The notes: generated by a model from the letters alone, not told the origin. Shown: positions 10,311 through 21,208, counted from the first letter of the stretch. The stretch is 57,882 nt of DNA from Bacteroidota bacterium (GCA_016183775.1 JACPDY010000022.1:1-57882), one strand, 5' to 3'. Numbers and translations are program-made.

Positions 10311-10826
10311 ATGATCAGACGTCCTCAACCCGCCGATCATCCGGCCTATTACGAAGCTTATATAAAACTGGTGAAAGAAGATGATGCATTAAAAGCCCTT
10401 GACAATGGTATATTTAAAATGCCTGCTCTTTTATCCGAAATTGATGAAGAAAAAGAAGACTACGCGTATGCACCTGGCAAATGGACCATTAAAGAAGTAA
10501 TAGGACACATTATTGATACCGAACGCATAATGGCCTACCGTGCGCTTTGCTTTGCACGTGACGATGCCCAGGAGCTGCCAGGTTTTGATGAGAACAACTA
10601 TGTGAAAAATGCCAACTTTTCAAAACAACGGCTCATTGACATGGGACATGAGTTCAGTGTGCTGCGTAAATCAAACATCTATCTTTTCAAAAGTTTTGAT
10701 GAAGGTGAGCTAGACAGGAAAGGTATCGCGAATAAAAACAAAATGAATGTACGTTCTCTCATCTACGTTATTGCCGGCCACCAATTGCATCACATGAATG
10801 TAATCAGGGAGAGGTATTTAGAATAA
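10311..10826 (+). CDS. DinB/YfiT-like four-helix putative metalloenzyme
   Basis: 171 residues with the DinB-like pattern: YAPGKWTIKEVIGHIIDTER in the second helix (first His ligand in GHIID) and GHQLHHMNVIRERY near the C-terminus (two further His). These three His normally bind a divalent metal. The superfamily includes damage-inducible proteins and bacillithiol/mycothiol-dependent S-transferases, so the reaction cannot be assigned. It ends 27 nt before a bidirectional terminator and is probably last of the 7970-10826 operon. Confidence 0.85.
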   Translation: MIRRPQPADHPAYYEAYIKLVKEDDALKALDNGIFKMPALLSEIDEEKEDYAYAPGKWTIKEVIGHIIDTERIMAYRALCFARDDAQELPGFDENNYVKNANFSKQRLIDMGHEFSVLRKSNIYLFKSFDEGELDRKGIANKNKMNVRSLIYVIAGHQLHHMNVIRERYLE

Positions 10827-10853
10827 GGTGGATATTCTGTTCACGCTAATAAA

Positions 10854-10882
10854 AAAAGGATAAGAGTTGTTCTTATCCTTTT
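10854..10882. terminator. Bidirectional terminator between convergent genes
   Basis: A perfect 11-bp inverted repeat (10854-10864 with 10872-10882) has a 7-nt loop and A/T runs on both sides (aaaa...tttt). It can serve the DinB-like gene on plus and the T9SS protein on minus. Confidence 0.85.
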
Positions 10883-10901
10883 CATCCAAAAAAAACACTA
10901 T

Positions 10902-11507
10902 TTACTCTATTATCAGTTTCTGATTATATATCTGTTCGGCTGAACAAAACTTTATTAAATATATACCCTTACTGAGCCCTGTTGCCTGAACAGGTAATGT
11001 ACTCATCTTTTTAACCGAATTGTTATAAACCAAATGCCCGGCAAGGTCATAGATCTCAAGTATTCCGGAAGTTTCCTTGCTGAACTCCATTGTAAAGAAT
11101 CCCCTGGCCGGGTTTGGGTAAATACTGAACAGATCGTTGCTTAAATGATCGTAAACACCAGTACTGTTGGCTACCTGAAAAGTTGGCCCTTTTACAAATA
11201 TTGAATCATACTTATCGCAACACATAAAATAACTATCGTAGGTACCAATGGCCAAACTATTAGAAAATGTTTTTGTCCCGTTACCGGAATTAGGAACATA
11301 GTTCCAGGTTTCATAATTAGCCCCCTGGGGCGTAATCCCTTGGTTGTATATACCGATCCAGTCTGTTGTGGATACCGCATTTGTATAGGTAAATACAATC
11401 TGTACACCCGGAGCATAAACCGATTTGTCGCATGTAAGCGTTTTCTGAGCCGTTGCACTCAAAAAAGGGGAGGTCAGCAATAAGCTAAATAGTAGATTTT
11501 TTTTCAT
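10902..11507 (-). CDS. Small secreted T9SS protein with one Ig/SKICH-like domain
   Basis: 201 residues. Signal peptide at about 1-20 (MKKNLLFSLLLTSPFLSATAQ). The mature part has one beta-sandwich-like domain with the pattern Y.PG..I.F.Y.NA....DWIGIY, W.Y, G.Y, which resembles the SKICH/Ig-like modules found at the front of Bacteroidota phosphoesterases. Here no enzyme domain follows. The C-terminal third is a type A T9SS sorting domain (SIYPNPARG...GIYLIKF...KLIIE). It is likely a small surface or secreted binding protein. Ligand unknown. Confidence 0.8.
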   Translation of the reverse strand: MKKNLLFSLLLTSPFLSATAQKTLTCDKSVYAPGVQIVFTYTNAVSTTDWIGIYNQGITPQGANYETWNYVPNSGNGTKTFSNSLAIGTYDSYFMCCDKYDSIFVKGPTFQVANSTGVYDHLSNDLFSIYPNPARGFFTMEFSKETSGILEIYDLAGHLVYNNSVKKMSTLPVQATGLSKGIYLIKFCSAEQIYNQKLIIE

Positions 11508-11665
11508 TTGTAGCTGGTTTTATGTGTTCAAATACCGATAACAAGGCATATTGTTTCTATTTGCTCTAACGTTATCTAAAACAAATATAATCTGTTTGCT
11601 TGAATGAAGCAACCTCAGTAAAATAGTATTGCGGGGTATTTATAAAAAAACAGGTGTTTCAGAAA

Positions 11666-13579
11666 TCACCTTTTTCTTACCTGCTGTTGGCGTTGCTTAG
11701 CCATTTCCTCAAGGCGTTTCTGGAAACTGCTTTGCTTAACAGGCTTACGCTTATTCTCCTGTATTTTAGCATGCAGTGCTTTTTCATCAACAAATTTGCG
11801 CATCACATACGTTTGTCCGAAAGTGATCATGTTGGCCAGAAAGTAATAATAACTTAAGCCTGCGGAATAATTATTGAACACCCCTAAGAAAATAACCGGC
11901 ATGGCATACATCATAAATTTCATTCCGGGCATTTGTTCAGTTGAACCCATCAACTGGCTGTTGGAGTATGTATAGAGTATTGTAGATACCGTCATGAGCA
12001 ATGTAAATAAACTAACGTGATCGCCATAAAATGGTATTTTGAAAGCAAGATCATATATAGAGTCGTAAGTTGAAAGATCGGTGGCCCATAAAAAACTTTG
12101 CTGGCGCAATTCGATCGCGGATGGAAAAAAGCTGAAAAGAGCTGCCAGGATAGGCAACTGAAGAAGCACAGGTATGCAGCCTGCCAAAGGGTTCACCCCT
12201 GCCTGTTTATATAAAGTCATGGTAGCCTGCTGCTTTTTCATGGGATCGTCCGTTCCGAATTTTTTATTTATCTCATCTATCTCCGGTTTAAGTATCCGCA
12301 TCTTGGCAGATGACAGGTATGTCTTGAAAGCGATAGGGAACAAAATTATTTTAATGAAAATGGTAAGCAGCAAAATAATGATCCCGTAGTTCATGTTAAA
12401 CTGACTCAGGAAATTAAAAGTTGGGATAACGATCCATTTATTCACAAACGCGAAAATGCTCCAGCCCAGGTAAATTTGCTTCTCCAGGTCATGGCCATAG
12501 CTTTTAAGGGTTTTATAATGATTAGGACCAAAATAAAACTGCATATCAAAACCTTCAGCGGGCATATGGTTGAATGGAATACTCAGGTCGGCTGTGAAGG
12601 TTTTTATCCGGGTAGTTGATGCAGCGTCACCAAGTGTTTCAATATCTGTTGGCTTTTCAAACCCCTTTTCAGCCATCAGCACCGAGGTGAAAAATTGCTG
12701 CTTGAAACCCACCCACTCTATCTTTGCCTCAAGTGATTTCTTCTCATCCGCAGTCTGGTTAATATAATCCACTTCATCATCAAGGTATTTAAAGTAAATG
12801 GTAGATGCATTCCGTTGCGTTTCAGGGTCTTTTTCCTGCGAAGGTGTTTTCATACTCCACTTCAGGTTGACTTCTGAAGCATTCGCGGCCACAATGTCAT
12901 TCATACCTTTAAAATTCACATCATACTTTAACAGGTAACTATTTCCTTTCAGGCTATATACATACTCAATGTATTTCAACTTATCATCCGAATACAGCCT
13001 CAGCACAAGCGAACCGGAGTCCCGCCCGCTTACAATTACCGGCTTTGTTTCAGGGGTAAAATAAAAATCGTTCGTCGAAAAGAGATGAGAGTTCGCTGTA
13101 TTAAATTCCAGTGCCTGGATAGTAGAGTCTTCCGTGAAAAGCACAAGCGGCTTACCTGCAGAGGTTTTATACTTCTTTAAAACCACACTCGCAACATATC
13201 CACCATGTGTTGATACTGTGGCCTTCAATAATTCATTCTCTATTGTCAGTTCCTTTTTTTCGCCCTGAGAAGCAGCTGCAAAAACGCCGTAGCGTTGTTT
13301 GATCTGAAGAGCTTCTAAAGAATCGGGGTTGATTACGACACTGTCTACAGTTGCCATACTGATCGTAGCAGGGGCTAAAGTCTTTATAGAATCCTTACCG
13401 GAAGCTATCTTTGCAGCCAGGTCTTTTTGCCTAGCCTCTTCCTTACTCTGCACAAGTTCAATTGAATCGCGTAATTTTTTCTGGCGTTCAAGCTCTTCTT
13501 TTGATGGCTGGCTCATAAGCATCCAACCCAGCATTATTCCAGTAATAAGTACCAGCCCAATAATCGAATTTCTATCCAT
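11666..13579 (-). CDS. yidC: Membrane protein insertase YidC
   Basis: 637 residues, the length expected for Bacteroidota YidC. The N-terminal membrane anchor (NSIIGLVLITGIMLGWML) is followed by a large periplasmic beta domain (about 60-360) and the C-terminal insertase core. The core begins at WIVIPTFNFLSQFN, has the conserved cytoplasmic loop with KKFGTDDPMKKQQ and the helix AGCIPVLLQLPILAALF, and ends in a basic tail (KRLEEMAKQRQQQVRKR) that can contact ribosomes. It inserts inner-membrane proteins with or without SecYEG. It lies 189 nt downstream of pyrG on the same strand, a common pair in the phylum. Confidence 0.97.
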   Translation of the reverse strand: MDRNSIIGLVLITGIMLGWMLMSQPSKEELERQKKLRDSIELVQSKEEARQKDLAAKIASGKDSIKTLAPATISMATVDSVVINPDSLEALQIKQRYGVFAAASQGEKKELTIENELLKATVSTHGGYVASVVLKKYKTSAGKPLVLFTEDSTIQALEFNTANSHLFSTNDFYFTPETKPVIVSGRDSGSLVLRLYSDDKLKYIEYVYSLKGNSYLLKYDVNFKGMNDIVAANASEVNLKWSMKTPSQEKDPETQRNASTIYFKYLDDEVDYINQTADEKKSLEAKIEWVGFKQQFFTSVLMAEKGFEKPTDIETLGDAASTTRIKTFTADLSIPFNHMPAEGFDMQFYFGPNHYKTLKSYGHDLEKQIYLGWSIFAFVNKWIVIPTFNFLSQFNMNYGIIILLLTIFIKIILFPIAFKTYLSSAKMRILKPEIDEINKKFGTDDPMKKQQATMTLYKQAGVNPLAGCIPVLLQLPILAALFSFFPSAIELRQQSFLWATDLSTYDSIYDLAFKIPFYGDHVSLFTLLMTVSTILYTYSNSQLMGSTEQMPGMKFMMYAMPVIFLGVFNNYSAGLSYYYFLANMITFGQTYVMRKFVDEKALHAKIQENKRKPVKQSSFQKRLEEMAKQRQQQVRKR

Positions 13580-13768
13580 TGTATTATTCTAAATTTCTTT
13601 TACCTGTTTTCAAAACCGCATTCCACCCTTAACAACGAACAGCTAAACGGTATATTCCTTGGTTGGCAAAGATACTTGTTTATACTAAATGCCATCGGGT
13701 CGATTAAAATATTAATACGACAGGCCGGGGTTGCCTTATTGCTATGAATTCCATAAATAAATGCAGAG

Positions 13769-15412
<1,644 letters not shown>

Positions 15413-15415
15413 TCA

Positions 15416-15423
15416 CAAAAATA
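15416..15423 (-). promoter_or_regulatory. Possible -7 element for pyrG
   Basis: On the minus strand this reads TATTTTTG, matching TAnnTTTG, 27 nt upstream of the pyrG ATG. No good TTTG was found at the expected -33 distance, so only the -7 half is supported. Confidence 0.4.
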
Positions 15424-15865
15424 CGAATATTTTTGGGGGACTGTAATAAAAATACAGGGGGTTTTACCGGCAGCTAAATAGTTTATTATCAACAAACTAA
15501 GCAGCCATGTTAATATTTGCCCAATATTTGAAGCTGCTCTACCCTTCAGTATTATACCGATCCGGTGATCGTCTCCAGCAATTGCTTCAGTTCGGGATAC
15601 ACATCAAACTCGTTACTTCTCAAGGCTAATTCATCTTGTATTTTCTGTTTATCCTTTACAGAAAAAGAGCGAAGTCGATTTCCCTGTCTGGAAAATCGAC
15701 TTCTGCACATACAGCTTCTTGGTCCAAAAAATAAGTGAGGACTTCAGACACTTTAATTCAAAATAAGTCTGCTACTATTGGTAATAACAACTTCATGCAC
15801 AAATAATACCGATGTGATATCTGTAATGGTCCAATTTCATTGGCCCAAACAGCTATCCGATCGGC

Positions 15866-15913
15866 ATTATACCAATATTGATTGGACTAAAAGTTAAATC
15901 AAATTGGTATAAT
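15866..15913. repeat. Inverted repeat attataccaat/attggtataat
   Basis: Two perfect 11-nt arms (15866-15876 and 15903-15913) are separated by 26 nt. A related attataccgat occurs at 15551. This looks like a small palindromic element or the relic of one. No coding capacity. The AT-rich stem and lack of a T run make a terminator less likely, though it does lie downstream of the minus-strand gene ending at 15941. Confidence 0.55.
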
Positions 15914-15940
15914 ATTCTGCCCTATAAGCCAGAAAAATTA

Positions 15941-16444
15941 TTAATGGTTATGGGGATGGTTATGCCCATCGTGATTATGACCATCATGATTCAACTCTTT
16001 TTTCTCCGCCTGATTTTCTTTTTTGTCGTTTTTAAGCTCCTGTTTGGCATTTTTAACTGCTTCTTTATCTTCTTTCATCTCCGCTTTATGCTCGGCTTTC
16101 ATTTCTTTTCTATTCTGATTGATCTCTTTTTTTTCCGCCTTTACTCCTTTGCCATAGTTGTTTGGCTGCTGACTTTGACCATTCGCGGGCTGAGCTGCAG
16201 GGGCTGCCGGTTGAGCCACAGGAGCCGGCTGAGCAGAACCAGGATTTGGCTGAGCAGGAACAGCGCTTGGTTGAATATTGGGTTGAGCAGGAACAGGAGT
16301 CGGCTGAACTTCAGGCCGGGCAGGAACAGGAGTTGGTTGCTCATTAGACTGAGTCGCAGGCTGCACTACCGGAGCAGAACTGCGCTGAGCAAACATTACT
16401 GATGTTACAACAACCGTAGCTGTTAATAGAATGATCTTTTTCAT
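15941..16444 (-). CDS. Exported Pro-rich/charged protein with His-rich C-terminus
   Basis: 167 residues from the ATG at 16444. Longer frames upstream are dismissed because MKKIILLTATVVVTSVMFAQ is a clean signal peptide. Residues about 20-95 are Pro/Gln/Ala-rich with near repeats of PTPVPA(R/Q)P. Residues about 100-150 are a highly charged Lys/Glu helix (KEMKAEHKAEMKEDKEAVKN), probably coiled. The end is HDGHNHDGHNHPHNH, a likely metal-binding tail. It is 110 nt downstream of a TonB-dependent receptor gene on the same strand, so a role in periplasmic metal handling is reasonable but inferred. No named family is recognised. Confidence 0.75.
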   Translation of the reverse strand: MKKIILLTATVVVTSVMFAQRSSAPVVQPATQSNEQPTPVPARPEVQPTPVPAQPNIQPSAVPAQPNPGSAQPAPVAQPAAPAAQPANGQSQQPNNYGKGVKAEKKEINQNRKEMKAEHKAEMKEDKEAVKNAKQELKNDKKENQAEKKELNHDGHNHDGHNHPHNH

Positions 16445-16554
16445 GTTTATGGATTTTGGTTTGTAAAAATAATTCAAATATAATGCCAATTGCATCAAGC
16501 TAAAGTTATGAAATAAATTGTGATCTGGCAGCAGCAATTTACGTTATACCCTGC

Positions 16555-18894
16555 TTAAAACGTAAGATTTGCACTTATACTTGGCAATATGGGGAGTTGA
16601 TTCACCCGTTTGTACAGAACCCTGTCAAAATAAAAAATATTCTCGCGGTTATAAATATTAGTGGCTCCCGCGCTAATTTCCATGGTTGAACGTTCACTTA
16701 ATTCAAACCTGCGCTTAATATTCATATCGAAACGATGGTAGGCCGGAAGTCGTTTGGAATTTATGTCGCCATACAAGAGACCAAGTTCACCTCCGGTTGT
16801 GGTATAATTAGTATTGATGCCACCTGAAAAATTAAGCTTTTCGTAAAATCCACCGGTTGGTGTAAAAGGAAAACCCGATCCGAAATTCCAGCGCGCGTCA
16901 ATTTCCCAATTCAGATTTTTGCCAAAAGTATACGAGGCCACCAGGTTAACATTATGTCGCCTGTCGAAAACAGGATTATATGTTATAGTGCCATCCCAGC
17001 GGTCAACATAGGTAAGTGAGTATACAGCCCAAAAATAGAAACGCTTGTAATCATATTTTAGCGTAACATCAATACCCTGGGCTTTACCTGTTTCAATTAT
17101 GAAATCTTTTTTCATGTTATCAGGCTTGGTCACATTATCGGGATCCGAGTTATCTTCATAAAGCTTATTGCGGTTAAGATTGGTAAGCTGTGTGAAATTT
17201 TTACGGTACGCTTCAATATTAAGTTCTAAATGTTTGAACAGATCAAATTCAAACCCGGCTATCATGTGGTTGGCCTTTTGTAAACGTGAACTAACGTCTC
17301 TCACATCTCCATCCTTCTCTGTAAACTGTGCCTGGAGATTATCCGGCCCGCTCAAAAATCCATAAAACAGGTTTACCACATCTCTGTCGGACGTAGCACT
17401 GATCAGGTTTTGCGAGTACCAGCCGCCCGCAAATTTAAACCGCAACCTGTCGGCTATGTTATACTTACCATCAATACGCGGTTCGGGCGAGAACTCGGAT
17501 AGCGAGGCATAATATTGTGTTCTCAAACTGGGTTCGAGAACAAGTTTTTCGTTTTTCGAAAGGAATTTATAACTCAGGTATCCTCCGAGTTCGGTTGTAT
17601 TTTCCTGCTGGGTAATTTCCCTATTAACTGAATTGAAAAAATTAAAATTCGTTGTAAAGCCGACCACTTCTATGCCATACCTGAATGAATTTTTCCGGTT
17701 AAGAAAATAGGTAAGATCGATACCCATATTAAAGCCGCCTATATTACTGCTACGTGCATGATCGTCGGACGCGCTGGTCAGATCAACCGTGTAATTTGAA
17801 TAGGCGAAATTACCCTGGATAAGTATGGGCGAGGCACTCGGCACCAATACAAAATTACTTCCCACTCCACCCGTCACCCATTTAAAATCCGAAACGGTCT
17901 GGTACTTCACATGGTCATCGAAATGAAACCCGAATACATTCAGCTTGCTTCCGTTAGCAGAACTCAGGGATATTTTTCCATATAGGTCATTAAAGCTGAA
18001 TGGGAGACCATTCGGGTCGATGTATGAATACAAAAATTTGGATGTGGTTGGCAGGTAGGATGTTTTTGCCGACAATACAAATGAAGAACTCCCTCCCTCT
18101 TCCGTTTTAGCCTTAAAAATTGGGCCTTCCAGAAGCATGCGACCCACAAAAGGACTGGCGGACACTTTTCCGCTGTAACGTTTTTTATTGCCATCACGTG
18201 TTGTGAAATCCATAATGGATGAAATACGCCCGCCAAATGGCGCGCCAAAACCACCGGTGTAAACATCGGCATGACGAATAATATCCATATCAAATACCGA
18301 AAAAAGTCCGATAGAGTGAAACGGATTGTAAATGATCATTCCGTCCATTAAAACTTTATTCTGAACCGGTGAACCTCCGCGAATATACAATTGCCCCCCC
18401 TGGTCGCCCGTAAAAATAACACCCGGCAATACCTGCAGGTACTGAGCGATATCAGGTTCACCTCCAACAGACGGGATCTTGTTTATTTCTTTAGGAGTAA
18501 TTGTATTCACAGACACTCTGGCATCTGTTTTCTTAGCCTCTGTTTCAGCTGACACTTCAACGGTGGTAAGCTGCACACTCGACTTAACGAGATAAAGCTT
18601 TTTTGATAATATATCATTGGCTTTAACCGATATTGTTTCCCGGATAGTATCAAAGCCAATTGAAGTAACCATCAGGATGTAATTTCCGGGAGGGACCTTG
18701 GAGATAGAATAATAACCATTTACATCCGAAGTAGCCCCAAGCGTTGTACCCCTTAAATAAACTGTAGTAAATATGGCAGGTTCTCCATTGTCCCTGGTAT
18801 AAACAAAACCGCGGATGCTGGCCGTTTGGGCAAGAGCTTCAACTGAAAAAATAATCGCAATTAAAAGGGTAATATTCTTAACAAAACGCATCAT
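16555..18894 (-). CDS. TonB-dependent outer-membrane receptor with CarboxypepD_reg-like N-terminus
   Basis: 779 residues. Signal peptide about 1-22 (ending EALAQ). Residues about 25-110 form a carboxypeptidase-regulatory-like beta domain (GFVYTRDNGEPAIFTTVYL..G....G.Y), typical of Bacteroidota receptors. The plug follows (about 130-240: LPGVIFTGDQGGQLYIRGGS, VLMDGMIIYNPFH) and then the barrel. The last residues are ISANLTF, with the terminal Phe typical of outer-membrane barrels. There is no partner SusD gene, so it is not a classical Sus pair. The substrate could be a metal chelate, given the His-rich exported protein next to it. A start one codon later is possible (MMR). Confidence 0.93.
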   Translation of the reverse strand: MMRFVKNITLLIAIIFSVEALAQTASIRGFVYTRDNGEPAIFTTVYLRGTTLGATSDVNGYYSISKVPPGNYILMVTSIGFDTIRETISVKANDILSKKLYLVKSSVQLTTVEVSAETEAKKTDARVSVNTITPKEINKIPSVGGEPDIAQYLQVLPGVIFTGDQGGQLYIRGGSPVQNKVLMDGMIIYNPFHSIGLFSVFDMDIIRHADVYTGGFGAPFGGRISSIMDFTTRDGNKKRYSGKVSASPFVGRMLLEGPIFKAKTEEGGSSSFVLSAKTSYLPTTSKFLYSYIDPNGLPFSFNDLYGKISLSSANGSKLNVFGFHFDDHVKYQTVSDFKWVTGGVGSNFVLVPSASPILIQGNFAYSNYTVDLTSASDDHARSSNIGGFNMGIDLTYFLNRKNSFRYGIEVVGFTTNFNFFNSVNREITQQENTTELGGYLSYKFLSKNEKLVLEPSLRTQYYASLSEFSPEPRIDGKYNIADRLRFKFAGGWYSQNLISATSDRDVVNLFYGFLSGPDNLQAQFTEKDGDVRDVSSRLQKANHMIAGFEFDLFKHLELNIEAYRKNFTQLTNLNRNKLYEDNSDPDNVTKPDNMKKDFIIETGKAQGIDVTLKYDYKRFYFWAVYSLTYVDRWDGTITYNPVFDRRHNVNLVASYTFGKNLNWEIDARWNFGSGFPFTPTGGFYEKLNFSGGINTNYTTTGGELGLLYGDINSKRLPAYHRFDMNIKRRFELSERSTMEISAGATNIYNRENIFYFDRVLYKRVNQLPILPSISANLTF

Positions 18895-19006
18895 CCCGAA
18901 TTAGGCGTGAAAAGTACTAATTAAAGTTCTATTTTTTTCGTTTTTCGGGCATATTCATTTAAGTGGTTGGAATTGGGGGATCAGCGGTTGGAAATGGAGA
19001 AATGAT

Positions 19007-19041
19007 AAAAAACAGACTCTTTGAATTAAAAAGTCTGTTTT
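19007..19041 (-). terminator. Rho-independent terminator for the exported protein at 19073
   Basis: A 10-bp perfect stem (19009-19018 with 19032-19041) has a 13-nt loop. On the minus strand it ends in a T run. It lies 32 nt after the stop codon at 19073. Confidence 0.75.
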
Positions 19042-19072
19042 CACATTCATGATCCTTTAATACTATTAATAT

Positions 19073-19633
19073 TTATTCACGGGTATATGTTTTAGCGAAA
19101 GTATTACCAGTGTTTTTCCTTATCTCTTTCACAATATGCTTTGTATATTTTCGGCTATAGTCAAATTTATCTTTAATGCCATTATAAGAGATCAATGCGA
19201 TAGGAAAATCCATGTAATAAGTGTCGATTCCCTTTTTTTGCTTTACGAGGTCAAAGTCGAGGTCGTACTCATATACATAACCATCATCAAGATCCGCATC
19301 AGATGGCATAAAAGTAGAAACACTTACCAGTTTACTAAAGTACCCCTCTTTCGACACCTCAATTGTATAATGTTCATTTACGTTGAGAGATATTTTTTTC
19401 CTTGAAATATTATTGATCTCAAAAACAACTTCATTGCCAAGATATACTTTAAGAGTAATGTCGCTAAGCGAATGAGTTTTTTCACTTGCTTTAACAATTA
19501 CATCAAGACATTTGACATTACGCATTACCACCATTTTTGAAGTATCAGTACCCGAATTACCTGCGAATCCGATTGCTGCTGAAAGTGTCATTAGTATAAA
19601 TGCACTCACTAATTTTTTTGCTGAAGTTTTCAT
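19073..19633 (-). CDS. Exported protein of unknown function, single beta domain
   Basis: 186 residues. Signal peptide about 1-24 (KKLVSAFILMTLSAAIGFAG). The first half of the mature protein has the pattern LKVYLGNEVVFEINN, ...LNVNEHYTIEVSKEGYFSKLVSVST, common in small Bacteroidota exported proteins that look like one PEGA/carboxypeptidase-regulatory-like beta sandwich. The second half is acidic and then basic (DLDDGYVYEYDLDF, KHIVKEIRKNTG). There is no T9SS domain and no lipobox, so it is probably periplasmic. Function unknown. It has its own terminator. Confidence 0.7.
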   Translation of the reverse strand: MKTSAKKLVSAFILMTLSAAIGFAGNSGTDTSKMVVMRNVKCLDVIVKASEKTHSLSDITLKVYLGNEVVFEINNISRKKISLNVNEHYTIEVSKEGYFSKLVSVSTFMPSDADLDDGYVYEYDLDFDLVKQKKGIDTYYMDFPIALISYNGIKDKFDYSRKYTKHIVKEIRKNTGNTFAKTYTRE

Positions 19634-20029
19634 GGCCTTTTGATTTTGTATCTATAGAACAAATATCGGACGTCCATTAACAGATAACTGCTTAACAATT
19701 TACCTTACATTACCCATGTAAGATTATGGGTGATTTTGTATATATGTTTGAAAATTTAACGGGAATAGCGGGGTGTGTATTCTATGAGGGAAACTACACG
19801 ATGGTTCTAAAATACAAACATCTGTTTATGAAGGCTTTAGAAAAATATTGAGAGTAAACGCTGAGTATAATTATATCAATCTTTTCTTCGCAAAATCCCT
19901 ACCCGATCCGGATTTTAAATCCTTCTCAAATTCAAACGCTTTGTATTTATCTGAAATTAAGGTATGTGATCAATTGAACAGGAAGGCGGGAAGAAGTATA
20001 GTGAACCTGACCCTTACTATGTCTTTCTG
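19634..20029. other. Interval downstream of the displaced ssrA end
   Basis: About 400 nt without a confident gene. On the plus strand a 60-codon frame (19848-20030, TTG start) reads NAEYNYINLFFAKSLPDPDF... and could be a gene fragment. It has no recognisable start region and no homology I can name. The rest is AT-rich leader DNA of the minus-strand gene at 19073-19633. Confidence 0.4.
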
Positions 20030-20052
20030 AAAAAGAGCTTCGGCGGGCGAAG
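20030..20052 (-). terminator. Orphaned original ssrA terminator
   Basis: On the minus strand the stem cttcg/cgaag (plus positions 20048-20052 and 20038-20042) with a 5-nt loop is followed by CTCTTTTT. It begins immediately after the 3' end of the displaced tmRNA fragment at 20053-20121. This is where the terminator of an undisrupted ssrA would be, so it is read here as the ancestral ssrA terminator left behind by the insertion. Confidence 0.7.
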
Positions 20053-20121
20053 GTGGAGCTGCTGGGATTTGAACCCAGGTCCAACAGACAATCGAAGAGC
20101 TTTCTACATGCTTATCCTGCT
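20053..20121 (-). repeat. Displaced 3' end of ssrA (attR-like direct repeat)
   Basis: This matches 21246-21314 at 67 of 69 positions; 61 nt (20061-20121) are identical. It is the 3' tail of tmRNA: part of the last helix, the T arm and the acceptor 3' strand. The two changed bases fall in the acceptor strand, which here would pair less well with the ssrA 5' end (GGGGTCG) than the copy in the intact gene does. Similarity stops abruptly at both edges. It is not a gene by itself. Confidence 0.85.
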
Positions 20122-20173
20122 GGCGACCTATGGAGTGAAGATGCCTGAGGTATCCGAATAAGTCTCTTAATAA

Positions 20174-21169
20174 TTAGAGTTTCTCATTAAGCGTTTCATT
20201 TAAAAACTCTGCACAAGACAAGTATTTAAATTGGGCAGTTGGTACTACAGATCTGACTTTTGTAGCCATAGCTCTTCTGTAAACAAACTCATCATCATTA
20301 TACGGATGGATATTTACTATCAATTCTGTATTATCCCTATATAGTTCCCGAAGCCTAAGTAGATTATAATTTAACATATCCCAACTGAATCCCAGAGTGA
20401 AAACTTCTACATGTGGCCTCCAATGCAGCCAATTAAATACTTTGTCTTCAACTTCATCAGTCATTCTGTTTTTATACATTATTTTGATAGCATCTTTATT
20501 AGCTAGAATTTTTTTCCAATCGTTATTATCTTCCCCATAATCAAAAAATTTAGAAGGATTCTGCCATTTTAGGTCTCCTACTTTTCCATAAACATGAACA
20601 ATAGATTTATTTATAAACGCACTAATTTGGTGTTGGCGTTCTTTAAATCTGTCGTGTGTATATAGTAAGTGTTCAATATTACGATCATAGTTGAATGTAA
20701 TAATGTTTAATCGCCTTTCATTAGGAGTTAAACATATTCCCTTTTCATCTATAATTTTGGCAAGAGTGTCTATCCAGGTTTCTCCATTTATCGGCCTTTT
20801 TTTAATAGCTCCCTCATAACCTAAAATATTGAACAAGATTGAGAAGTATCCGATTGTTTCAAATTTGGTTCTGACAGCAATAAATTCTGGATAAGTATCG
20901 GTCTCATTTAAAAACTCATCAATACTTGCGGGCTTTACTCTACGCCTGTACTCATCTAAATGATGAACAAAGTCCCAGCATACGGAAGTATTAATACCCT
21001 CCTCTTTAAGTTCTAACAATAAGTTTGATAGATAACGATCATGAGGTGATGTTCTATCAGTAACCCTATCGGAAATATGCTGTATCAGGTGAGAACCCAA
21101 TCCAAATTCAGGATGCAAATCATGAGATGCTCCTGCTCCAATAATCAAAACAATTGGTTTTGCTTCCAT
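20174..21169 (-). CDS. SIR2-like (NAD+-binding) protein, putative defence effector
   Basis: 331 residues from the ATG at 21169. A longer frame would run into the tmRNA gene and is rejected. SIR2-like motifs in order: IVLIIGAGAS (6-15, nucleotide-binding loop), ASIDEFL (81-87), ITFNYD (157-162, with the Asn used by NAD-cleaving SIR2 proteins), VHVYGKVGD (191-199, candidate catalytic His192) and TLGFSWDMLN (258-267). This set is typical of prokaryotic SIR2-like proteins of phage defence (the class found in Thoeris ThsA, DSR and short-Argonaute partners), most of which destroy NAD+. It is not a zinc-type sirtuin: there is no Cys4 module. The last 70 residues have no recognised sensor domain, and no partner gene lies in the element. 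The defence role is inferred from family and island location. Confidence 0.8.
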   Translation of the reverse strand: MEAKPIVLIIGAGASHDLHPEFGLGSHLIQHISDRVTDRTSPHDRYLSNLLLELKEEGINTSVCWDFVHHLDEYRRRVKPASIDEFLNETDTYPEFIAVRTKFETIGYFSILFNILGYEGAIKKRPINGETWIDTLAKIIDEKGICLTPNERRLNIITFNYDRNIEHLLYTHDRFKERQHQISAFINKSIVHVYGKVGDLKWQNPSKFFDYGEDNNDWKKILANKDAIKIMYKNRMTDEVEDKVFNWLHWRPHVEVFTLGFSWDMLNYNLLRLRELYRDNTELIVNIHPYNDDEFVYRRAMATKVRSVVPTAQFKYLSCAEFLNETLNEKL

Positions 21170-21208
21170 AGAAATAAAAATACAACATTTATTTTCTATA
21201 TATAAACA

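Noticed and set aside
15878-16402. Long plus-strand frame opposite the Pro/His-rich gene
   Set aside because: It is a mirror of low-complexity repeats on the minus strand; the minus frame has a signal peptide and ordered composition.
20174-21169. Classical sirtuin deacetylase (CobB)
   Set aside because: The zinc-binding Cys4 module and the sirtuin GAGIS...HG order with its usual spacing are absent; the motif set is that of SIR2-like NADase-type proteins.
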